The notes beneath the pieces are model-generated. The model had not been told where the DNA came from. It did no database searches and saw only the letters and a program-made list of their open reading frames with translations. From Firmicutes bacterium HGW-Firmicutes-15 (GTDB lineage: Bacteria > Bacillota > Syntrophomonadia > Syntrophomonadales > Syntrophomonadaceae), in assembly GCA_002840245.1 (NCBI GenBank), contig PHAA01000006.1, positions 1 to 64,000 of the forward strand: a stretch of DNA of 64,000 nt, given 5' to 3'. Shown here piece by piece: positions 17,839 to 25,040 of this stretch. Position numbers and translations under genes: made by a program. Position 1 is the first letter of the stretch. Each line of letters opens with the position of its first letter.

Positions 17839-18183
17839 CTAGCAGGATGCACCACTAGCTTTATGTTTAATCAAACGCTCCATATCGTCCTTACAGATAT
17901 TGATTTTCAACAGTTCATCATTAATAATATCTTGAATAAAGGGGTATTTTATGATGATTTCGTTATTCATCCTATAATAAACCCATTGAGATTTTTTGTT
18001 AGAAACAATAAGTCTTGCCCACTTTAGTTTATTCAAGTGTCTTGAAGCATTGGATTGTTGTATATTGAGAACTTCCTCAATATCGCATACACACAATTCA
18101 CCGTTTTTTAAAAGATTAAGCATTCGTATCCTTGTTTCATCTGCCAGTGCTTTGAACAAATGTATAATCTCCACCAAATACAC
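17839..18183 (-). CDS. arsR: ArsR-family repressor
   Basis: Winged-helix repressor of 114 residues. The fold opens with FKALADETRIRMLNLL, then the metal-binding ELCVCDIEE (CVC motif in the alpha-3 helix) and recognition helix QQSNASRHLNKLK. The C-terminus carries an additional Cys pair (KASGASC and NICKDD). It should release DNA on binding As(III) and so open the acr3-arsD-arsA operon that follows it. A TATATATA-rich region directly upstream of its GGAGGT site is a likely operator. Confidence 0.93.
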   Translation of the reverse strand: MYLVEIIHLFKALADETRIRMLNLLKNGELCVCDIEEVLNIQQSNASRHLNKLKWARLIVSNKKSQWVYYRMNNEIIIKYPFIQDIINDELLKINICKDDMERLIKHKASGASC

Positions 18184-18340
18184 CTCCTTATATATGAATA
18201 ATATATATATACCAAGGCAACGGGCGAATGACCGTTGCCCTGAATGTAAGGGGGATTATTCTGCTTTAAAAGTCCTGTGATAAGTTGGTTAGCTTGGAGG
18301 TGCCTTAAGTTTATAACGCTTTCGGTCAGTCTCTTGTTTA

Positions 18341-18385
18341 ATTATATGAGTATAGTATGATTATATTCAACTATACTCATATAAT
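18341..18385 (-). promoter_or_regulatory. Sixteen-base inverted repeat upstream of arsR
   Basis: ATTATATGAGTATAGT (18341-18356) is mirrored perfectly by ACTATACTCATATAAT (18370-18385) across a 13-base spacer. It lies in the control region of the ars operon, 160 bases upstream of the arsR start. ArsR-type repressors bind AT-rich inverted repeats of this kind, and TATAAT-like -10 hexamers lie within it on the minus strand. Confidence 0.55.
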
Positions 18386-18484
18386 ATACCAGCAACAATA
18401 TTTGTCAAATCAATTCTACTGATAGAGGTCCTGCCTTAGCAGCAGGACCCCTCAATACGACTTATGTGTTAAAACATTGGGCTC

Positions 18485-18793
18485 TTAATCAGTTTCTATT
18501 TTGAGTTCTTTGATAATCTCAATTATGGCATCTGTAGATATTGACCCTGCCAGACGTGGGGTGCCATTGATCACAGTTACAGGGAAGGAATACCCCGCAC
18601 GAATCACCTTTTCAAGCTCCGGATAAGCAGTTAGATTCACTCCGCCTGTATCTAAAAATGCAAGACTTAGCGCTTCTGCTCCGTACTTTTCAAGTAAGGC
18701 CTTTTCCATGACCGTATATTCAGCTTTAGTGTCGGCAGGGTTGCTGGTACTGCAACACCGAAAACAACACCAGTTATCTTGATTTATTTCGAT
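18485..18793 (-). CDS. Thioredoxin-fold redox protein without a canonical start
   Basis: Small thioredoxin-like protein next to the selenoprotein gene. The segment from the ATG at 18709 (MEKALLEKYG, LAFLDTGGVNL, YSFPVTVINGTPRLAGSIS, with the cis-Pro region) lacks the first strand and active site of the fold. The same frame continues upstream and supplies them: NWCCFRCCSTSNPADTKAEY, a cysteine-rich motif where a redox site is expected. This upstream part is open to a stop at 18803-18805 but contains no ATG, GTG or TTG, and ATG 18709 has no ribosome-binding site. Start could be AUC at 18793 or AUA at 18787, coupled to the gene that ends at 18807. A damaged start codon is the alternative. Confidence 0.6.
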   Translation of the reverse strand: MEINQDNWCCFRCCSTSNPADTKAEYTVMEKALLEKYGAEALSLAFLDTGGVNLTAYPELEKVIRAGYSFPVTVINGTPRLAGSISTDAIIEIIKELKIETD

Positions 18794-18806
18794 AGCCGTG
18801 TTTTAA

Positions 18807-19283
18807 TTATTCATTTCCCAGGTTGCCCCGAGTTTGGAGTGCCTGTTCAATCACCGATTGAACCATTGGTTTACATCACTTGCCCGAGGGGCTTCTCAAA
18901 TTACACTGGCATCCGGTATTTGCACCTGTATGAGCCTGAATATCTTCGAGGTTATTACAGCAACGATTTAGCGATACATGTTCCCATATTTGTTCATCAG
19001 TGACTTCTTGACAATAACATATAGGAACCGGTGATTTCTCCTTAAACCATATCGGGACAGATAATGCATTTTTGTGTATTACCTGACCTATTATGGAAAA
19101 ATATCCGGCAGGACAGTTTGGAGAAAGGCACAAATAGTAGTCAGCTTCTTCATTAGTATTACTGTTTTCACATAAGCTTTTTACAGTTTGAATAATTACC
19201 ACCTGCCCTGGGGTAGAACACCAAGGACATAAGGGCTCGATTTTGCTAATGTTATCGTTTAGTTCTTTAAGCAATATATGCAA
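18807..19283 (-). CDS. CopZ-like [2Fe-2S] protein, probable selenoprotein (in-frame UGA)
   Basis: Protein with a CopZ-N-terminal-like zinc/[2Fe-2S] fold: CPWC near residue 19, YLCLSPNCPAGYFS near residue 50, then a BFD-like segment ICYCQEVTDEQIW near residue 88 and NTGCQCNLRSPSGK. A TGA at 18876-18878 interrupts the frame exactly where, in related CopZ proteins as I recall them, SG is followed by a Cys pair. The frame then continues CKPMVQSVIEQALQ to TAA at 18807, giving 158 residues with Sec at 136. A perfect hairpin lies about 12 bases after the UGA. Reading stopped at UGA would lose two cluster ligands. The ATG overlaps the CcdA gene end by 17 bases. Confidence 0.75.
18845..18863 (-). promoter_or_regulatory. 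Candidate bacterial SECIS element
   Basis: On the minus strand GTTCAATC (18863-18856) and GATTGAAC (18852-18845) form a perfect 8-bp stem with a GGT loop. The loop begins about 20 bases after the UGA codon. Bacterial SECIS hairpins lie just downstream of the UGA, with a short loop that contains G and U, so position, stem and loop all fit. Confidence 0.65.
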
Positions 19284-19953
19284 AATAGCCTCCCACTACA
19301 ATAATGATAACACCTGCTATCTTCTCCATTATATTATTCCACTTCGCAAAGCTGTTCATGCGGGTAATAAGTCCGGTAAAGGTCCCAACTAAAATAATGG
19401 GAATGCCCCTGCCTAAAGCATAAACGAATAAGAGGGTAGCACCATATAACCACTTGCCGCTAGCCATTGCCAGGGAAAGAATAACCAGCAGAATGGGGGT
19501 ACCACACTGTGAACCAACCAAGCCCATAACCAGACCCAGAAGATAACTTCCTCCTAGGCCCCTGGCTTCACCTACCCGGTTAAGAAGATTTCCGCCGAAA
19601 TTGATGTTTAGCTTGAGGAATCCTAATAGGTTTAAACCCAATGAGATACATACTGCTGCTACCAGATAATACAGGATGCTCTTACTGGTACCGAATATCC
19701 CGCCTACTGCAGCGATAAACAAGCCCAGGAGCATGAAGGTGGTAGCCGTTCCCAGCGTAAAGGCCACTGACAAAGCCAGACTTCTTTTACGTCCAGCATC
19801 GATACCTCCAACATACGCAATAATTATGGGGGCCATACTGAGATTACAGGGTCCGATGCTGGTTACCAGTCCCGCCAGGAATACCAGCGCATATCCAAAC
19901 AGGGAAAAGCTCGTGAGGAACTGAGGTGCAATTTGATTTATCCAGGCTTCCAA
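19267..19953 (-). CDS. CcdA/DsbD-type transmembrane thiol-redox transporter
   Basis: Membrane protein of 228 residues with six hydrophobic segments and the two buried cysteines typical of CcdA: GLVTSIGPCNLSMAP near residue 35 and GLVGSQCGTPIL near residue 148. Such proteins pass electrons from cytoplasmic thioredoxin to thiol proteins outside the membrane. The neighbours fit: an extracytoplasmic thioredoxin lies one base upstream and a CopZ-like protein overlaps its 3' end. No cytochrome c gene is close, so the client is likely the local thioredoxin or an arsenic/selenium-related protein. Confidence 0.88.
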   Translation of the reverse strand: MEAWINQIAPQFLTSFSLFGYALVFLAGLVTSIGPCNLSMAPIIIAYVGGIDAGRKRSLALSVAFTLGTATTFMLLGLFIAAVGGIFGTSKSILYYLVAAVCISLGLNLLGFLKLNINFGGNLLNRVGEARGLGGSYLLGLVMGLVGSQCGTPILLVILSLAMASGKWLYGATLLFVYALGRGIPIILVGTFTGLITRMNSFAKWNNIMEKIAGVIIIVVGGYFAYIA

Positions 19954-19954
19954 C

Positions 19955-20569
19955 TTATTTCACCACCTTGTTGAGTTCCTTTTTAAAATTCTCAACCGGA
20001 ATGATGCCCACGTTTTGATAGTTAAGTTTGCCTGCACCGTCGATTATAAAGGTGGTGGGGATATACTGGATTTTCCATGTTTTTATAAGTTCGATATTAT
20101 TTCTATCATTAACATCAATGCTAATGAAACGAACCTTGCCTTTATAGTCTGACTCCAGTTGAGCGAATATTTTTTGCATCTCAACACAGGGGGCGCAGGT
20201 GGTGGAACGGAAGAGAAGCCACATGCTCTCTCCATTTTTCTTAGCCTCTTCAATTGTTGCGGCGGAGCTAAGCGGTATTTTGCTTTCAGTTGGTGTAGCA
20301 GAAGTGGCGGGTGCTTTCTTCTCTGCCGTTCCAGCAGAGCTAATTGGTACTTTGTCCTCATCTGGTACAGTAGAGCTAACTGGTGCTTTGTTCTCAGTTG
20401 GTGCAGTAGAACTGACCGGTGCTTTGTTATCACCTGGTACAGCAGAGCTAACTGGTGTTTGATTATCTGCCAATGGTGGTGACGGTACTTTTTCACCATA
20501 ATAGGAAAAGCCAAACAGTGCCAAAATGATTAAAAAGCCAGCGATCACTACGATACGTCCATCCTTCAT
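19955..20569 (-). CDS. Membrane-anchored thioredoxin with repetitive linker
   Basis: Secreted, probably anchored thioredoxin of 204 residues. The N-terminal helix VVIAGFLIILALFGFSYYG (residues 7-25) is an uncleaved anchor or signal. Residues 35-106 are six 12-residue units of the type ENKAPVSSTVPD. The thioredoxin domain follows with the CAPC active site at residues 125-128 and the cis-Pro segment YIPTTFII. AAAGGGG seven bases before the ATG at 20569 makes it a better start than 20590. One base separates it from the CcdA gene; together they form a membrane thiol relay. Confidence 0.88.
   Translation of the reverse strand: MKDGRIVVIAGFLIILALFGFSYYGEKVPSPPLADNQTPVSSAVPGDNKAPVSSTAPTENKAPVSSTVPDEDKVPISSAGTAEKKAPATSATPTESKIPLSSAATIEEAKKNGESMWLLFRSTTCAPCVEMQKIFAQLESDYKGKVRFISIDVNDRNNIELIKTWKIQYIPTTFIIDGAGKLNYQNVGIIPVENFKKELNKVVK
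20252..20467 (-). repeat. Six tandem 36-base units encoding a thioredoxin linker
   Basis: Six in-frame units of 36 bases encode DNQTPVSSAVPG-like 12-mers rich in Pro, Ser, Ala and Lys. The middle units are closest to each other, the outer ones more diverged, which suggests growth by slippage or unequal recombination. The number of units may vary between strains. Confidence 0.8.
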
Positions 20570-20746
20570 AAAAATACCCCTTTCATGCATGCGAAAATAT
20601 CTTCACAAGTACCATAATAAGTATTATCAGTAAGTTTGACTAATGCTTTTCGGACAAAAGCCATTAACTATTCAATAATAATATAATTATATATTAAATA
20701 CTGCGCAATGAAATATAATAAAATAAATTGAGAAGGAGACGAGACA

Positions 20747-20818
20747 ATGAATGGTATGATGTTAAAACTACAATGGCTGAGCACAGTCATGATATTCAAG
20801 AAAAGCTATCTCTATTGA
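20747..20818 (+). CDS. Possible 23-residue peptide with a strong ribosome-binding site
   Basis: ATG at 20747 follows AGAAGGAGACGAGACA, an excellent ribosome-binding site, and TATAAT at 20714-20719. The frame is 23 codons (MNGMMLKLQWL, then a hydrophobic and basic end) and stops inside the loop of a terminator-like hairpin. It could be a genuine small protein, a leader peptide, or the stub of a deleted gene. Expression data would be needed to choose. Confidence 0.35.
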   Translation: MNGMMLKLQWLSTVMIFKKSYLY

Positions 20819-20833
20819 TTCGGGATAGCTTTT
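20801..20833. terminator. Terminator hairpin between the DGC gene and the short frame
   Basis: AAAAGCTATC (20801-20810) is mirrored by GATAGCTTTT (20824-20833) with a 13-base loop. T-runs end the stem on both strands, so it can serve the minus-strand gene that ends at 20904 and the short plus-strand frame. Confidence 0.6.
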
Positions 20834-20903
20834 AGCACATAGATGAGTACGTGATAGAAAGTTTATTGTCTGCATACATTACTGTAGTATGAACCATTTT
20901 AAA

Positions 20904-21278
20904 TTATTTGATCTGTTCCATTATTATTTCCAGGGCTTTTTCGGATTCAAATTCCACCTGGTCATACTTTTTGCCTTTTACTACATCGGGTAATACGCCA
21001 GAGATATCAAAGTAACGAAAATCAGATATCCCAACGTGCTCTATAGTCCTCTTGGCACAGGCTACAGCACAACCATCGATTACAATTAGATCAGCATCTA
21101 TGGCCGATTTAATATAAGAGTCTACATGAGCACCGATAGCAGCGAGGCAAGTCATCTGACCGATGCCCTGTTGTTGGATTCTCACTGCAATGCCATTGGA
21201 AATTTGGCCTAGATTAGAAGCTCCTGAGCATGCAACCACCACCATATTAGTTGAATTTGAACAACATGTTTCATTCAT
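20904..21278 (-). CDS. DGC-domain (putative zinc-binding) protein
   Basis: Protein of 124 residues with the DGC signature IDGCAVACAKRTIEH near residue 68 and conserved cysteines in NETCCSNS, VVACSGASNLGQ and MTCLAAIG. The family is thought to bind zinc or react with thiols, but its function is unproven. GGAGAGG lies before the ATG. It has its own promoter and precedes the thiol-redox genes in the same direction, so I place it in the same arsenic/redox island. Confidence 0.75.
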   Translation of the reverse strand: MNETCCSNSTNMVVVACSGASNLGQISNGIAVRIQQQGIGQMTCLAAIGAHVDSYIKSAIDADLIVIDGCAVACAKRTIEHVGISDFRYFDISGVLPDVVKGKKYDQVEFESEKALEIIMEQIK

Positions 21279-21322
21279 TATTATTCCTCTCCTTCAAATA
21301 ATTTCCCTTAAATATGTTGTTA

Positions 21323-21351
21323 ATAATATTATTATATGCTTATATAGTCAA
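21323..21351 (-). promoter_or_regulatory. SigmaA-type promoter for the DGC gene
   Basis: On the minus strand TTGACT (21351-21346) and TATTAT (21328-21323) are separated by exactly 17 bases. The -10 lies 45 bases before the start codon. The AT-rich spacer resembles the inverted repeat near arsR, so arsenic control is possible. Confidence 0.6.
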
Positions 21352-21441
21352 GATATATTTAATTCAGCTAATTTATTATTTAAAGAGGGCTAAAATATCC
21401 AATAATAAATCGTAAATTAAAAACAACTCATAAAGGACAGT

Positions 21442-21999
21442 TTAGGGATGCACGTTTTCAGATTGACGGTAGCCGTCAATTCTCACTAATGCTAAATCAC
21501 CTGTTTTCTCGGTTGATATTTGAAGAAGATATGTGCTGGTTTTATCGTTCTTTTTGACTTCTAGTGAACTTGCCACACCTTTAAAAGAATCACCACTGTT
21601 AAAAGTCCCAACAATTGCGGCCTTAATTTTACATTCCTCACAGTTTATATCTTTACCACAGCCTAATTTTGTGAACGATTGAAGACAATCAAAAACCTGT
21701 CCGCCCCTATATCCTTCCATTTGGGACAATTCTTTGCCAAACAATTCGAGGGCCTTTTTATTTGCTGTATATACCTGCCGCGGTTCAGGTTGCATAACCA
21801 GGATCGGGGCATCGATAGTATCGATAAATTCCCTGAGGGTTAATGTATCGTTTGATAAAGAAAAATTTTCGGTACAAGAAATACATATACCTCCTGTTAC
21901 AATAAAACCTGACGACTGTTCGGGAGTCATACTAAATTCTGTTTCGCACCAGCTACATCTCTGCCTCATGTCCCTAGTGTGAGTTTCATCAAATGTCAT
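21442..21999 (-). CDS. PAS-domain protein with N-terminal zinc-ribbon
   Basis: Protein of 185 residues. The N-terminus carries two CxxC pairs (CSWCETEF and GICISCTENF), a small zinc-ribbon. A PAS fold follows (ILVMQPEPRQVYTANKKALELFG) with inserted cysteines, FTKLGCGKDINCEECKIKAAI, a pattern seen in PAS proteins of anaerobes that may hold a redox centre. There is no kinase or output domain, so it likely senses or adapts signals for a partner. It is transcribed away from the MocR gene at 22200. Confidence 0.65.
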   Translation of the reverse strand: MTFDETHTRDMRQRCSWCETEFSMTPEQSSGFIVTGGICISCTENFSLSNDTLTLREFIDTIDAPILVMQPEPRQVYTANKKALELFGKELSQMEGYRGGQVFDCLQSFTKLGCGKDINCEECKIKAAIVGTFNSGDSFKGVASSLEVKKNDKTSTYLLQISTEKTGDLALVRIDGYRQSENVHP

Positions 22000-22145
22000 A
22001 AGTAATACCTCCTCGTAAAATTACTGGTCAAGAGTTTTTGCCACTTTTGGGATACAAATTTTATTCTGGTAACCCTCACCTTTTTATCTCGAATTGATCG
22101 AGTGATTGGTTATGTTATAATTTATCATAGTGAAATGGTCTGATG

Positions 22146-22185
22146 TAGTGCCAATAAAGGATAATAAAATAGTGCCAATTTGGCA
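22146..22185 (+). promoter_or_regulatory. Direct-repeat operator of the first MocR regulator
   Basis: TAGTGCCAAT occurs at 22146-22155 and 22170-22179, 24 bases apart. The second copy is part of the palindrome TGCCAATTTGGCA (22173-22185). MocR regulators such as GabR and PdxR bind direct repeats near their own promoter, so this is a likely autoregulatory site. Confidence 0.6.
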
Positions 22186-22199
22186 TAAGGGGTGTGGTT

Positions 22200-23594
22200 A
22201 TGTATTGGCTTTCAATTGATAGGAGTCAAAAAGTACCCTTAATAAGGCAGGTCTATGAACAAATGCGGCTCCGAATATTAAGCGGCGAACTTCGCCAAGG
22301 AGAGAAGCTCCCTTCAACCCGAGAACTGGCTCAAAATTTACGAGTTTCCCGCAATGTGATTTTGGAGGCTTATGATCAGCTTTTAGCCGAAGGTTATATG
22401 AACAGTTTGAGGGGTTCGGGGAGCTATGTGGCCCAGGGTGCCTACCTGAAACAGTTTGAAATGGAACCACTCGCACCGGCTAAGCCAGTCAACATCGCTA
22501 AATCGGAAGCAAAAGACATCATAGATTTTCGCAACGGCATTCCGGCCTTGGATATGTTTCCTCGAAAAAAATGGGGCCAGCTGTTTCAGAATATCTGTAC
22601 CAATGCTCCATCTTCAGTTTTTGGATATCATGCCGCACAAGGGCGTATGGAATTAAGGCAGGTGCTTGCTCATTACCTGATCAGAAGCAGGGGCGTAAGG
22701 TGTGATCCGAACCAGGTGATTATTACTACCGGGGCCATTCAAGGCATATGCATTGCTTCCCAATTATTGCTTTCTGAAAATGAGGTGGTAGTCACGGAAG
22801 ATCCCATGGCCAGCAGCATCAGAAATATATTTATAAAGACAGGAGCTGCACACTATCCGGTGCCGGTGGACGAACAAGGGATACAGGTAAGTCGCATTCC
22901 GGTTGATAAAAAACCACGGCTCATCTATATAACTCCAGCGCACCAGTATCCCTTGGGAGCGACCTTGACCGTGCAAAGACGGGTTGAACTCGTGCAAATA
23001 GCTAGAGATACGGGATGTTATATCGTTGAGGATAACTACGACAACGAGTTTCGATTTGAGGGTACCGCAGTAAGTTCACTGCAAGGGTTGGAACCGGAAA
23101 GGGTTATTTACATCGGCACCTTCAGTAAAATACTCTCGCCAGCCCTACGCATCGGCTATATGGTAGTCCCACCATTGCTGATTAAGCCAAGTCGTGTGAT
23201 TAAAGATCTTCTTGACCATCACTCGCCATCTCTCAACCAACTAGTTCTGGCTCGCTTTATCGAAGAAGGCCATTTTGAGCGGCATATATTTAAAATGAAG
23301 AAAATATATAGGAAACGCCAGGAATGTCTGATAGAAAGTCTCAATGCACACTTTCCGCAAAGATGTACAGTGAAGGGCTATTCAACTGGGTTACATATCG
23401 TTGCGGAATTTGATGATGTAGTGTTTACTGATCTGGTGGCAGCTGATTTGGTAAAAGCCGGAGTTCGCATATATCCTGCGGAAATGTATGCAGTTAATAA
23501 GGGCTGTCATAGAAACAAAATAATCTTGGGTTATGGTAATGTTAATGAAGAAGAAATAAAAGAGGGAATAATAAGAATAGCAAGCGTTATTTAG
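22200..23594 (+). CDS. MocR-type regulator (GntR helix-turn-helix plus aminotransferase fold)
   Basis: Transcription factor of about 464 residues. Residues 1-75 form a GntR winged helix (YEQMRLRILSGELRQGEKLPSTRELAQNL). The rest is a fold-type I aminotransferase domain that usually binds PLP as sensor; GTFSKILSPALRIGY near residue 310 contains the PLP lysine. The ATG at 22200 has AAGGGG seven bases ahead; GTG 22194 is too close to it. The target is unknown since the flanking genes are a PAS protein and a dead transporter fragment. A second MocR lies at 35533-36924 with similarly arranged sites. Confidence 0.92.
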   Translation: MYWLSIDRSQKVPLIRQVYEQMRLRILSGELRQGEKLPSTRELAQNLRVSRNVILEAYDQLLAEGYMNSLRGSGSYVAQGAYLKQFEMEPLAPAKPVNIAKSEAKDIIDFRNGIPALDMFPRKKWGQLFQNICTNAPSSVFGYHAAQGRMELRQVLAHYLIRSRGVRCDPNQVIITTGAIQGICIASQLLLSENEVVVTEDPMASSIRNIFIKTGAAHYPVPVDEQGIQVSRIPVDKKPRLIYITPAHQYPLGATLTVQRRVELVQIARDTGCYIVEDNYDNEFRFEGTAVSSLQGLEPERVIYIGTFSKILSPALRIGYMVVPPLLIKPSRVIKDLLDHHSPSLNQLVLARFIEEGHFERHIFKMKKIYRKRQECLIESLNAHFPQRCTVKGYSTGLHIVAEFDDVVFTDLVAADLVKAGVRIYPAEMYAVNKGCHRNKIILGYGNVNEEEIKEGIIRIASVI

Positions 23595-23706
23595 AGGCTT
23601 TTATGAGGTGCAAAGCTTAGAACTGTACTGACCGTATTTTATGAAATGGCTTGCATTACGAGCATATTATCTTTATTCGGTATTTGCAAAAAGGTTATGA
23701 TCGCAA

Positions 23707-23946
23707 TTAGTGGGCAGTTTCTTCTTTTAGTCTCCATATTGCCAGCGCAAAGCTGCCACAGCACATCACTGCAAATAGCAGAATGACGGGCAGGATGTCC
23801 CCCAACAAGATCGTTTCTCTAAATATCAAGCTGCGCAGAGCGTTAATAATATGTGTAAATGGATTAACCATCACAGCTACCGCCAATCCTCCGGACAAAT
23901 TTTCGGGGGGAAAAGAGCTGTGCTCAAAAAAGATGGGCAGAATTAT
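23707..23946 (-). pseudogene. C-terminal relic of an ABC-2 type permease gene
   Basis: The frame reads LPIFFEHSSFPPENLSGG, AVMVNPFTHIINALRSLI and two closing hydrophobic segments, the normal C-terminal portion of ABC-2 drug or lipid exporters. It is open back to 23946, where a stop (TAA) meets unrelated sequence. The ATG at 23898 is internal to the conserved region. The ATPase gene and the first four membrane segments are missing. Confidence 0.7.
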
Positions 23947-24129
23947 TTATTGTTCTTGTCGTCAGGTCGTGTCGATTAACTGCAAATATGCGTAGAAGAA
24001 CGCGAAAGAATACAGGAGGAATTCAGCGAAATGAGAAGAAATATAGATAATACAATGTTTATTAATCTCAGGTAGTTATTCCCACGTAAAACAACAGATT
24101 GTTTTTGGAGGTGAATTAATATCGGTAGT

Positions 24130-24999
24130 TTGATTATCCTTGTAGTAATTATGATATTATCTGGCATCGTAGGTGGATTTATTAACTATTATTTAAATAG
24201 TCCCCCGGAAGATGAGTCAGTGCATAAATCTATTTTATTGGGAATTGGTGCGTCTTTACTTGTCCCATTATTTCTGAACATCATATCCAGCAATCTTATT
24301 GAACAATGTAAAAGTGACATGTATAAGTTATTGGTTTTTGCTGGTTTTTGTTTGGTTGCAGCAATATTTTCGAAATCATTTATTAATACTGTTTCAGAAA
24401 GTGCGTTAAAGGTTTTGAAAAAGGAAGTAAACGAACTTCAAAAAGAAGTGAAACCGATCATAGACAATTTAACAGAAAACGATACCAACGAATCTATCGA
24501 AATAAATGGCGTACCGCGATCTGATATTGATTTGGAATCTGAGCCTGTTAATAGATTAAGTGGACCTGCTGAGGATAATATTAAGAAAAGATTTTTATTG
24601 CTATTTTCAAATCAAGACTATGTTTACCGGTCAAAAAGCTTTATACAAAAACAATTAAACTTAGATACCCGGAAATTAAACGCTTTAATCGAAGAATTAG
24701 GGGACTTTATATCTGTTATTGGGGAAAAGTATGCATTAACGAGAAAAGGTATTGAAGAATTAAAACAAATAACAGTTGTTACAGGAATCATTAATACAAT
24801 AGCTGATCCTATTCCCTCGGGACGTAAATCTATATATCATGTAATATTGAAAAATGGTTCCAAACTTAGGGTATATTCTGATAATAAGGATATTGACATT
24901 AAAGAGAATGACCATATTATCGCTAGAACTGTTGATGGCGAACGGGTTGATATTAAATATATTGAGATTTCAAGGTCGAAAACTAACGAAGGTCCTTAA
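24130..24999 (+). CDS. YEATS-associated helix-containing membrane protein
   Basis: Protein of about 290 residues resembling the family named for its association with YEATS-like proteins. The N-terminus has three membrane segments (IILVVIMILSGIVGGFINYY, ILLGIGASLLVPLFLNIIS, LLVFAGFCLVAAIFS), then a coiled region and a cytoplasmic winged-helix-like domain (RKLNALIEELGDFIS). A GGAGGTG site lies at 24107-24113. TTG 24130 is rather far from it, while AUC at 24121 is at ideal spacing, so a non-AUG start is possible. No YEATS gene is adjacent. Such proteins are suspected to act in signalling or defence, but this is unproven. Confidence 0.65.
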   Translation: MIILVVIMILSGIVGGFINYYLNSPPEDESVHKSILLGIGASLLVPLFLNIISSNLIEQCKSDMYKLLVFAGFCLVAAIFSKSFINTVSESALKVLKKEVNELQKEVKPIIDNLTENDTNESIEINGVPRSDIDLESEPVNRLSGPAEDNIKKRFLLLFSNQDYVYRSKSFIQKQLNLDTRKLNALIEELGDFISVIGEKYALTRKGIEELKQITVVTGIINTIADPIPSGRKSIYHVILKNGSKLRVYSDNKDIDIKENDHIIARTVDGERVDIKYIEISRSKTNEGP

Positions 25000-25040
25000 G
25001 AGCTTTTTAGATTCCTGAAGCAAATCAAAAAGCAGAAGCT

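Noticed and set aside
18707-18709. ATG 18709 as the true start of the thioredoxin-fold gene
   Set aside because: It would delete the first strand and the cysteine motif, and there is no ribosome-binding site. The conserved frame continues upstream.
23947-24106. Small coding sequence behind AGGAGGAATT near 24023
   Set aside because: The frame is only 14 codons long and has no further support.
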